Shown piece by piece: positions 47,041 to 64,000 of a stretch of DNA of 64,000 bases (within the stretch, counting starts at the first letter, position 1; each line of letters starts with the position of its first letter). The notes under the pieces were generated by a model, which did not search any database, was not told the origin of the DNA, and saw only the letters and a list, made by a program, of their open reading frames with translations. A program made the position numbers and the translations under genes. Location: the NCBI GenBank assembly GCA_020137815.1, contig CM035354.1, positions 7,559,987 to 7,623,986 of the forward strand, read 5' to 3'. The DNA is from Hormiphora californensis (lineage: Eukaryota > Ctenophora > Tentaculata > Cydippida > Pleurobrachiidae).

Positions 47041-48823
47041 TGCCTGGAATTCCTCTGGTACCAACTAGTTGCTACTGAGCTATCTGGGTTGAAAGGGACA
47101 GGTAGTAGGTACTGGATAGTACTTTATCAGGGAACGAGCAAACTGAAGATGGAGAATGGCGAATGCCAACCAACAATAAAATATGGCAATCAAGTCCTGG
47201 TGGGTACGCGTTATCTTTATCGCCCACTGTCTCCGTTTCTCCCCTCCCTGTCCTCCCCCTCCCTCTCTGTTGCCCTCCCCTCCCTCTCTGTTGTCCTCCC
47301 CTCTCCCTCTCCGTCTCTCTCCCTCTCGTCCATCTCTCTCCTTCTCCCTCTCTTTCCTCTCTCTCCGTCGCCCTCCCCCTCCTTGTTTCGTCAGTACACT
47401 GAGTGCTTATCACCTAATCACCTCATTCTCTCTCAAATCCGATTATTCAAGGAAACCAAGGTGGCTCCTGCATCTCCAACCCTCCCTCCTTTACCGAACC
47501 TCCCCAATTCATGGCGATAACGGGACATTGAATAATATTATTAATTAAGAAATGGCACATTATCGGGAGAAAGTAAGTGTGATAAAGTGTTAGAATTGCA
47601 GAAATAGGTGAAATCTATGGGTTTCTGGGGAATCTTGCACCACGCACGTCGCCAAATCTTGCAGCGACATATCCGCCCGCCCCTGCTAAGACCAGGACTC
47701 TCATTATCATTGTTAACAATCATTGAGTAAGGTCAGGTCTATTAGGCCAATGCTCTAACCACAGTTCTCGCGCTTTGAAAGAAATGAGAATTATATAGGC
47801 TCAGGCCAATGCTCTGACAGGATCAAGTCATCATGAAGAAATCTAGCGTATTTGGAACGAGATGAACTTCAAAACAATACGACGCATAGTTCTTAGATTA
47901 GATGAAAAATAGTGATCGTTGAGTCGCTACTGTTGAAATATATGGAGGAGAGAGAGAGGGAGGAGAGAGAGAGGGGAGGGAAAGAGAGAAAGAGGGAGAG
48001 AGAAAGATAGAGAGGTGAAGAGAATCTCGTTCCCGGTTCCAAGGTCATTACTCGAAATCGGGTTAATCTACGACTCGCACACACCATATGGCCCTGAATT
48101 TCAACCATAACATCATTCAACACAAACAGTACTGAAAAAAGAACAGAAAATGTGACTGATGGAGGGATCAGGGTGGCAGCAGACAACAGATCGAGTTTGT
48201 CGATCAAATGAAGAAAATGAAACGTGAGATGAAAACTGGGTAGCTGACTTGAAATGAGCTTTCGTGAGGTGCAATTCGTATTAACTATTGTAGCTTTCGG
48301 GAATATTGCTATGAGTCCATGGCCAATACCCAATTTTACGGTCGTGAGTCAGAAATCTCGTTCCCGATCTCACCAGATCATTTTGCATCCGTCACACTTT
48401 GGGAGTCTGGTGACGTAGACCTTGCGCGCGGCGCGTCTAATTAAGGCAATCACACAATTGTCAGTTGACAAAGTACAATCAAGAAATACACTGTGTACTA
48501 TTTTACACACAACAACTGCAACTCAAGTCATGCCACTGCTACAGCAGCTAAATTGGGGGTGTACTGTGCATTTGGTGATCGATGACCTGTCCGACCGGTT
48601 TATCACTTTTGTGTAGGTTCATATTTGGCATTGCACATGTTGACCTTGCCATCACCTCTCTCTTTCTATCAGAGAAAGTGCATCTCTCTTTCTCTCCCTC
48701 TCGGGACGCGCCCTTAGTACAAGTGTGCAGTGTGCCGACTTCTCAGAAAACCACTTTTCAACCAACCATGGTATGCAAGACGACAAGCAGTTTAAGCAAA
48801 CAAATTCAGGATGTCGTGTATCA
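47041..48823. other. Intergenic, no supported gene
   Basis: CT-rich block at about 47218-47395 and a dispersed repeat phrase (AGGCCAATGCTCT) at about 47739 and 47803. Open frames here are low-complexity. Confidence 0.45.
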
Positions 48824-50167
48824 CACGGCGTGCCTGGTGAAACTTTAACACGACCTAGCATGCTACGGGAAACCACCACTTGTACGTGGTAGCTGAGGGT
48901 CTACAGAATGGCGCTACGGTGCGGGAAAAAAAATTCCATTGCCTAAAATCATTTTTTTTTACTTTTATTTGATTTGGGTCAAAATTGGCTATATTAAACG
49001 TGGTCCCGAAAAATCCATAATGACTTAGCACACGAAATATGTCACCCCCACCTATTTTTGCACGTAGAATCGATTGCCGTTGAAGTCGAATCTCTAAAAT
49101 GACTGTAAATTGGTCAAAAGTTGATTTTTTACCATTTTTGGAGGTTTTTGGCCCCTAAACCATTGAAAACGTTGAGATAGGAATTTGAAACTAGTGCCAA
49201 TCGTTAAAATGGTCATTTTTCTACCAAGAACCAAGTTTTCGTGTATATCCGATTTATGGTTAGATTTGGGCAAATTGTTGAAATCTGCCAACTAGGAGAA
49301 CCGTAGCTTGATTTTTTCCTTTTTTATATTTTGGCATTTTTGACAAACTTCTGATTGAAATGGCCAGTCGGGACCATGCTTAAGTTGTTTATGGGACAAT
49401 TTTCGACTAAAATCCAAGATTTCATACCAATCCAATAACAGATCGTTGATTTGTAGAAAATTTAAGTAGGCAAAACGGTCAAAATAAGCAAGAAAAGTTG
49501 TTATTTTGACCGTTTTGCCTACTTAAATTTTCTACAAATCAACGATCTGTTATTGGATTGGTATGAAATCTTGGATTTTAGTCGAAAATTGTCCCATAAA
49601 CAACTTAAGCATGGTCCCGACTGGCCATTTCAATCAGAAGTTTGTCAAAAATGCCAAAATATAAAAAAGGAAAAAATCAAGCTACGGTTCTCCTAGTTGG
49701 CAGATTTCAACAATTTGCCCAAATCTAACCATAAATCGGATATACACGAAAACTTGGTTCTTGGTAGAAAAATGACCATTTTAACGATTGGCACTAGTTT
49801 CAAATTCCTATCTTAACGTTTTCAATGGTTTAGGGGCCAAAAACCTCCAAAAAATGGTAAAAAATCAACTTTTGACCAATTTACAGTCATTTTAGAGATT
49901 CGACTTCAACGGCAATCGATTCTACGTGCAAAAATAGGTGGGGGTGACATATTTCGTGTGCTAAGTCATTATGGATTTTTCGGGACCACGTTTAATATAG
50001 CCAATTTTGACCCAAATCAAATAAAAGTAAAAAAAATGATTTTAGGCAATGGAATTTTTTTCCCGCACCGTAGCGCCATTCTGTAGACCCTCAGCTACCA
50101 CGTACAAGTGGTGGTTTCCCGTAGCATGCTAGGTCGTGTTAAAGTTTCACCAGGCACGCCGTGATCA
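48820..50167. mobile_element. 1.34-kb near-perfect palindromic fold-back element
   Basis: Arms 48824-49487 and 49501-50163 (about 664 bp each) are reverse complements with only a few visible differences and a 13-base spacer. The ends are CACGGCGTGCC / GGCACGCCGTG, flanked on both sides by ATCA. No open frame of note and no transposase. The high arm identity suggests recent insertion or gene conversion. Confidence 0.93.
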
Positions 50168-50490
50168 CACTCACATTATAACGGTATACAGATAAAACAC
50201 TTGTAAAACTTTAAGTTCAATGAATCTATAATATCAGCTACGCTAGGTTTTGTAAAATTCCATCGGTTATTTTTTGATAGCTCACTAAAATTCACTACGC
50301 TATACTCATTGTTCAATAATTGTCCTAATAAATCCTAGATCTCTTCCTTGTTTTTTGTTGTGTTTTATACAGGTGGAGGAGACGGTACAAAATTAAAATC
50401 GCTAGGCACAGTGCCCTAAATAACAAGAATATCACGAAGCACAGTCTCTCTCTCTTTAAAATCTAGAATGTCTCTCTTGTTGGATGCACG

Positions 50491-58785
<8,295 letters not shown>

Positions 58786-59160
58786 CGCTATATCAGGGGA
58801 GGGAGGTTAGGGATGAAATATCGCCATACAGCAGGGGAGGGATGAAACAAAGAGGTTTGGACCTGCATTCATTGGGACAAGAACTATATGATGGAGAGTT
58901 GGGGAGGTGGGGAGGGAATTAATAGAGTCATCTGGCGTCTGCAGGCCGCTGCAGTCGTGTGAGTGGTAACTCAACATTTCAACAACCAGTGGGAAAATTG
59001 TATGAAGCAGTTCCAATTAGTATGGTAGCTATGGAGAGATGGAAGCAGAGAGAGATAAAGCAGAGGCGTTTAAATTGGATAAGAGTTCTGTACATTCATA
59101 TCTGACTAATTAGCGATGTAAAGAGACATGTGTATAACGACATGCAATAAATTAGATTCG

Positions 59161-59177
59161 CACTATCTCTCTCTCTT

Positions 59178-59242
<65 letters not shown>
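59161..59242. repeat. (CT)n microsatellite
   Basis: CT-rich tract, pure from about 59200, between TTLL9 and CPT1. Confidence 0.95.
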
Positions 59243-59243
<1 letters not shown>

Positions 59244-59348
59244 CTCCCTCTCACTCTGTACATTTATATACACAATATGTACACAACATTAACGCGTTAT
59301 AACGATGCATGCTGGTCAACAGCACTGCACTACATTCAGACACTGACA

Positions 59349-60823
59349 CTATTTAACGGAATTCGTATGGCTCCGCATCATGTTCTTCAAATTCTCCTCC
59401 CTATCATTGAAACCTCCCAGCCGGGTATTAGTTGGGTAGGGAGGGTGAGGCATGCCTTCCATGGCTAGTTCCTCGCCATAAACAGGGCCATCGTTCCACA
59501 TGAGATCAAACCCACCCACCCTCTTCTCTTTCCCTGTTAGTTTCCCCTCCATGTCTATAACCGTCAACACATCGTGTAGCAGTTTGAATTTCAGATCATA
59601 ATCCTGTTGATTTGACGCGGTTAGGGAGGGAGAAGCGTTGATTTCCAGCAGCCACGGTTTCAGAGTCTCATCAATGAGAATGTCATACCCGTACAACTCG
59701 AAACAATGTTTATCATTTATCATTATCTTCTGGGTGCTTTGTAGACTCTTTATAAAGATATCATCCATGGCCCGGAATAGGGTCTCTACCGCCTCTGGAC
59801 CGTGTTTCGTCATCAAATACATCCGGAGTTGTATGAGCGACCATTTGCACCCCTTCTCAGGATCATAATCAGGAGCTGTCTTCTGAATTGCCACGTTGGT
59901 AAGATGGACATAGGTATCCTCAATAGCGTCCGTAGAATATCGACTATTAGACATTCGACCAAACCCACTTCTGTATAACCATACTTTTAGGGGTATGTAG
60001 GACGTTACTAGCACATAACAACGGATATCAAACTTCCTGCCGCCAATTAGATAAGGGTTGTCGATATATTTCTGGACCACGTAGTTCTCTACTGGTTCCC
60101 GATCGTCCCTAGTCCCATCAACCTTCCAGCTATCTTCCTTCTTCCACTCCATAATGTCCTTGAGTTTCCTAAACAGGAAGATTCCCTTGCCCTGGGATTT
60201 TGCGATGGGCTTCATAATCCACGTAGAGTTCGGACATCGCTTGAATTCCTCTACAAAGATGTGATAGTCGGAGGGGAGCTCAAATGTTGTTGGGAAGAAA
60301 TCACACTTAGCAGCTTCAATCTTCCCACTCTCCCGCTCGATAAACTTTCGGAGACGTTTCAAGTTTTTGGCCATAAGATTCTTCCGTGTCAGCTCGTAGT
60401 GGTTTCGAAAGTGATTTAACCTCATGTGTTCCTCCATGTAACAATGATCAAACACTTCCCTCATCCAGCCCACATCGGCCCAGTAGAAATCCCAGTCACC
60501 TGGCGAGGGGAGGACAATTAGCTACTGAATATACTAGATAGAGAGGGAGGGAATGAGATAGGAAAATTGAGGCTTGAGCAAGGTATTTAAAAGAACCATC
60601 ATGGGGGGCAAAACTCGGTAACTTTTAAATCTTCACGGCCATGTATCAAGCAAGATGGTTGTGCAGTAAGCTGGCTGATTGCCAGTTGGAACATACCTGA
60701 TTCTTCTTTCACTTCTTGCCATCCCCGTGAGCGTAGCACGTCTGCGATTGTGTTCTGGAGGCTACACTTGAATCGAATAACTTTACTTTCGTTTCGGGCA
60801 CCGCGGTTTCTGTTTGTATACAT
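59349..60823 (-). CDS. TTLL9: Tubulin polyglutamylase TTLL9
   Basis: Two exons, 60697-60823 and 59349-60499, joined in phase 1, give 425 residues (human TTLL9 439). TTLL enzymes add glutamates to tubulin tails. TTLL9 acts on ciliary and flagellar microtubules. Motifs in order: GWQEVKEES and DWDFYWADV (N-domain), [32 protein letters not shown] (nucleotide loop), [60 protein letters not shown] (metal-binding end of the ATP-grasp site), and TTLL9's tail [18 protein letters not shown]. The ATG directly follows TATTATAG, a possible acceptor. It ends about 560 bases before the CPT1 start on the same strand. With BBS1 it indicates a ciliated animal. Confidence 0.96.
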
Positions 60824-61319
60824 CTATAATACATAGGATCAGAAGGTTATACACTACAAATGAGCAGTTGTAATGGATATTTTCTATTGAATAATGGATG
60901 GTAGAGTGATGAATAATTATATTGATAGACTCTTAGTGTTAGTAGTTGAATTAACATGATTGAAGATGTGTAACTCATGGGCATTTCAAAACTCTCAGGC
61001 GATTTTACATAAAGTTGGACAGTGAATACAATTATGCCACCTGGTGTCACAGAGCCAGATGACCACGTACGCAGCTTCATTTCAAAACTTTGGATTCGGC
61101 AACTTTCACTTTTTATAGTGCTACAGATTTTGCAACCACTAAACTCCGTTAAAATGACAACTTTTATTGGAATGATAGCTTAGGTCAATTCAAATCATCC
61201 CTGGGCAATTACCTGACAGGCTTTCATGACCGTCCCCCTGCCAGAGGCTATCACTCACTTCCCAATGATATTTCCCCTCAATGTGCTGTTGATGTCTGCT
61301 GATTGGCTGAGAGGTGATA

Positions 61320-61471
61320 TACTCCATTTTGTTCAACTGTTCACCCCCCAAAGTCGCGCACGGAATTGTTTTGCGTGTCTATCACATGTTAACGTGTAGT
61401 GTGCACCACGAAAATTCCAAATTTCACTGAAATTTCAATTTTGGGGGTACAGTTGAAAAAAATGGACTTTA
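61320..61471. mobile_element. MITE family B copy, TA-flanked
   Basis: CTCCATTTTGTTCAACTG... to ...CAGTTGAAAAAAATGGACTT with TA on each side. The internal block ATCACATGTTAACGTGTAG is shared with the other copies. Confidence 0.85.
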
Positions 61472-62237
61472 CGTGTTTAATTTATTTAGGTGGACCCACT
61501 AAGGGAAGGCCTGTTGTGTACACTAAAACTTTTATTGAAAACTTGTAAACTTGTAAACTTGATTGTTTTAAAAAAAACTTTCTGATATTGGGCTCCAAAA
61601 TGGCGCTTAACTGAATCAATGGGACATACCTCTAGATATTTATAAATTATAGCCTAAAGACTGAACACGGTGCACCAGAAGGATCGTCAACCTAAGGTTG
61701 AGCCCACAAAACAAACTTCTCTTGGTGCGACCCAGGAGGCTCTCCCGAATCACTCTACGGTGCGGAAAAACTGGTTTTTGAATTTTGGTCAAAATCTGTG
61801 CATAAGCCTGGACAGCGCTGGACCCAAAATTTTTTTCGTGAATGAACGCCGCGCACCGCCCCTGATAAGCCATAAATTACATGACTGTCGTCTGTCGAAA
61901 AGAACAGGATCCACGTTTCAGGAAGAAAAAAAAACAAACAAAAAGTGGGAAAATGACGGGTGCCGTTACGATCTGGGTGTTTGGTGGCCTGTTTACAGGT
62001 GTGCGCTTCCAAAAAAAGTTGATTCACTAAAGTCCGTTTCAAGCGACTTGACCCGTAATTCTTGGAATTTGGCGCATTGCGCGTGTATTTACAAAGGGGA
62101 AATCCTGAATTTCCAGGAATCTCAGGTCAAGTCCCGGTCAAGTCGTTTGAAACGCACTTTAAAATGGCTCTAAACGCCAAACCACTCAACCGTTTTGGCT
62201 AATTCAAAGTTAACCTGGTAAGAAATGTCCACGACTA

Positions 62238-62294
62238 AACCTAACCCTAATCCGAACCCTAACCCTAACCCTACTTCAGCCCTAACCCTAAAAA
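62238..62294. repeat. Interstitial telomere-like CCCTAA repeats
   Basis: About seven CCCTAA-type units, followed by the same TTTGTCAGCACTCAC block seen near 9900. Confidence 0.8.
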
Positions 62295-62339
62295 CCGTTT
62301 TGTCAGCACTCACCAAACACCTTGGCAAACGCCGCTGGC

Positions 62340-62455
62340 CCCCGATAAGTTATCTTCGACCCAGCCGGGATCAGGCCAAACGCGCGCGCGGCATTCCCTC
62401 CAGTCCCCTCGTTGCGGGGGTGCGCGCATGAGGGGGCTGCAGCGCATTCCAACTA
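62340..62455. repeat. Inverted copy of the 10.9-kb GC-rich block
   Basis: AGTTATCTTCGACCCAGCC...GCGCATTCCAACT is the reverse complement of about 10886-11003, including CCCCCGCAACGAGGGGACTG. A dispersed repeat of at least 115 bp. Confidence 0.88.
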
Positions 62456-62689
62456 AACACCCAGATTTTAACGCTGGCCGAAAATGACACGATTTTTGTT
62501 GAATAATTGGGAAAATGAAATTTATAACGCGCGCCGCGCGTTAGCTAAAGCCGCGGCAGCGCTTGCCACCCATATTGGCCGCTTACATTTTCTGCTGCGC
62601 TTGATTCGCGTGAAACAACGCCGCGCTTGGCACACCCGCGCGCCGGATACTTTTAAAAACAAGTTTTTATTTTATTTGTTTTGTTCCCC

Positions 62690-62844
62690 TAAAGTCGGAT
62701 TTTTTGAAGTTGTCACCCCCCTTCTCGTGCGCGGAATGTTTTTGCGCGTCACATCACATGTTAACGTGTGGTGTGCGCGGCAAAATTGATAAATTTCACA
62801 CGCGCGGTCATTTTGGGGTGACAACTTCAAAAAATCCGACTTTA
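62690..62844. mobile_element. MITE family A, copy 2, TA-flanked
   Basis: AAGTCGGATTTTTTGAAGTT to ...AACTTCAAAAAATCCGACTT with TA at 62690-62691 and 62843-62844. Same termini as the copy at 7241. Confidence 0.9.
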
Positions 62845-62996
62845 AAGTCCATTTTTTTTCAACTGTTCACCCAAAAACTGAAATTTGATAAAAATTAAAA
62901 TTTGGGTGGCGCGCGCTACACGTTAACATGTGATAAACGCGCAAAACAATTCCGCGCACGACTTTGGGGGGTGAACAGTTGAAAAAAAATGGAGTA
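62845..62996. mobile_element. MITE family B copy abutting family A
   Basis: Starts immediately after the TA at 62843-62844 shared with the family A element and ends ...CAGTTGAAAAAAAATGGAG before TA. Confidence 0.88.
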
Positions 62997-62997
62997 T

Positions 62998-63444
62998 AGG
63001 GATCCCTAAAAAAGTTCAGTATTTACACAGCGTTTACAGTCCATTTTTTTTCAACTGTTCACCCCCCAAAGTCGTGCGCGGAATTGTTTTGCGCGTTTAT
63101 CACATGTTAACGTATAGCGCGCGCCACCCAAATTCTAATTTTTATTAAATTTCAGTTTTTGGGTGAACAGTTGAAAAAAAATGGACTTTACACAGTCTTT
63201 ACACAGTCGTTACACCCAGAGCGCCCGCGCCGCTCTGGGTGTAAAGACTGCGTCATTCGCACTCGATTTGCAGCGTTTTCGGAAACTTTTTTCGCCGCAG
63301 CGCTCAATTTACTCAATTGTGCAGCACACAATCCAATATTTTCTTAGAAAAAGCTGCAAAACGCAGCACGCGCCGCTCTGGGTGTAACGACTGTGTAAAG
63401 ACTGTGTAAACGCTGTGTAAATACTGAACTTTTTTAGGGATCCC
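62998..63444. mobile_element. Element with about 38-bp terminal inverted repeats, carrying a nested MITE
   Basis: AGGGATCCCTAAAAAAGTTC and its inverse bound the element. A family B MITE occupies about 63037-63187 next to the left end. Repeated TTTACACAG, TTACACCCAGAGCGC / GCGCTCTGGGTGTAA units fill the rest. Confidence 0.82.
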
Positions 63445-63601
63445 TCTTGATTCACACCTCACCGCTTTTTCGGTTTGTCGTTTCTGTTTTGCCGTTTCTG
63501 GGGTAGGCCGTAGGGGTGCTTCATAATCCCTGGTTACTATTTGCTGCAACAAGACGTGTTGTGTATATATTAATGAATTACTAACCTCATATTGCCTAGA
63601 A

Positions 63602-64000
63602 ATGGCCGAACCGTGGAAAGACAAAATACCAAAACCGATCAATGTAGGCCTGTTCGGAATTGATGATGCTGGAAAAACAGCATTTTTGTTCAGACTGAAG
63701 CTGGGTGAGATGATAACGACCATTCCAACAATTGGATTCAATTTAGAGAGTGTTAAAGTGACTGATTTTTCTGTTGATGTTTGGGAAGTGGGTGGAGACG
63801 TGACGGTGAGACCGTTATGGAAGCACTACTATGATATCTTAGACATTATGCTGTATGTAGTAGACGGATCGGACATGGATCGTATGGAAGAATCACAAAC
63901 TGAGTTGTTTAAGTTGTTCTCTGTTGAAGTTCTAAAGAATGTCCCTATTTGGTGTGTCGCTAGTAAATCAGACAACGCTTGGAGCCTCAGTGAAGAAGAG
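63602..64000 (+). CDS. Divergent ARF-like small GTPase, partial at the window end
   Basis: ATG at 63602 opens 133 codons with no stop before the window ends. GLFGIDDAGKTAFLFRL is the P-loop (usual GLDNAGKT). PTIGFNLESV is the switch-1/interswitch. WEVGGD replaces the usual WDVGGQ, so the catalytic glutamine position is aspartate. RPLWKHYYD and LDIMLYVVDGSD follow as in ARF/ARL proteins. The G4 motif is ASKSD instead of NKQD. No glycine at position 2, so no N-myristoylation. A branch-point-like TACTAAC and CCTAG acceptor lie 2 bases before the ATG. The family is clear, the subtype is not. Slow or absent GTP hydrolysis is an inference from the switch-2 change. Confidence 0.85.
   Translation, partial: MAEPWKDKIPKPINVGLFGIDDAGKTAFLFRLKLGEMITTIPTIGFNLESVKVTDFSVDVWEVGGDVTVRPLWKHYYDILDIMLYVVDGSDMDRMEESQTELFKLFSVEVLKNVPIWCVASKSDNAWSLSEEE

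Larger units (their letters stand above)
60830..63600. other. Repeat island between TTLL9 and the GTPase
   Basis: No gene seen. Dominated by MITE families A and B, telomere-like units and a GC-rich block shared with 10.9 kb. Confidence 0.6.

Noticed and set aside
47072-47548. Overlapping frames rich in Pro/Ser/Leu or Arg/Glu/Gly
   Set aside because: Low-complexity CT-rich block; readings on both strands are equally biased.
47739-47830. A true tRNA gene from the box-A-like phrase
   Set aside because: No complete cloverleaf or box B could be drawn; a SINE-like remnant is more likely.

Overview
This is eukaryotic, metazoan nuclear DNA. It holds compact genes with many short GT-AG introns, tens of kilobases of (GA)n/(CT)n microsatellite-rich intergenic DNA, and dozens of small inverted-repeat elements. 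Recognisable products are TOM40, eIF3 subunit D, BBS1, TMEM42, an SLC34 Na/phosphate cotransporter, CPT1, TTLL9 and an ARF-like GTPase. Animal-type families (TMEM42, SLC34, CPT1, a death-domain membrane protein) plus cilium genes (BBS1, TTLL9) point to an animal. The small introns and near-universal acceptor-like AG just upstream of start codons suggest a non-bilaterian, possibly a sponge. A hexactinellid would fit, because spliced-leader trans-splicing is known there, but this is inference.

Layout. 1-4.9 kb: GA repeats, a pogo-type MITE, a short transmembrane death-domain protein (+), TMEM42 (-) and a 357-bp palindrome. 4.9-7.2 kb: BBS1 (-). 7.2-11.8 kb: an island of repeats with several MITE families, a 1.2-kb long-terminal-inverted-repeat element and degenerate CCCTAA tracts. 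11.8-25.5 kb: four head-to-tail plus-strand genes (TOM40, EIF3D, a small single-pass membrane protein, an SH3 protein) spaced only 340-445 bp apart. 27.1-29.3 kb: exons of a Lys/Glu/Ala-rich protein (-). 29.3-38 kb: microsatellite-dominated, with two orphan plus-strand exons. 38.4-47.0 kb: three minus-strand genes (SPEK-repeat protein, coiled-coil protein, SLC34). 48.8-50.2 kb: a 1.34-kb near-perfect palindrome. 50.5-60.8 kb: CPT1 and TTLL9 (-). 61-63.5 kb: a second nested-MITE island. 63.6 kb to the end: an ARF-like GTPase (+) running off the window.

Functionally, TOM40 and CPT1 serve mitochondria, EIF3D serves translation, BBS1 and TTLL9 serve cilia, and SLC34 serves phosphate uptake. Co-location reflects compact packing, and perhaps polycistronic transcription, more than one pathway.

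The most unusual observation is that the SLC34 gene (six sites) and the last TOM40 exon (two sites) can be aligned to their families only by skipping single bases. All eight skips are in the +1 sense. BBS1, EIF3D, CPT1 and TTLL9 (nearly 7 kb of coding sequence in the same window) need none. The second is the acceptor-like AG within a few bases of almost every start codon, which suggests spliced-leader trans-splicing. All homology calls are from memory of family sequences and motif reading; no search was run.
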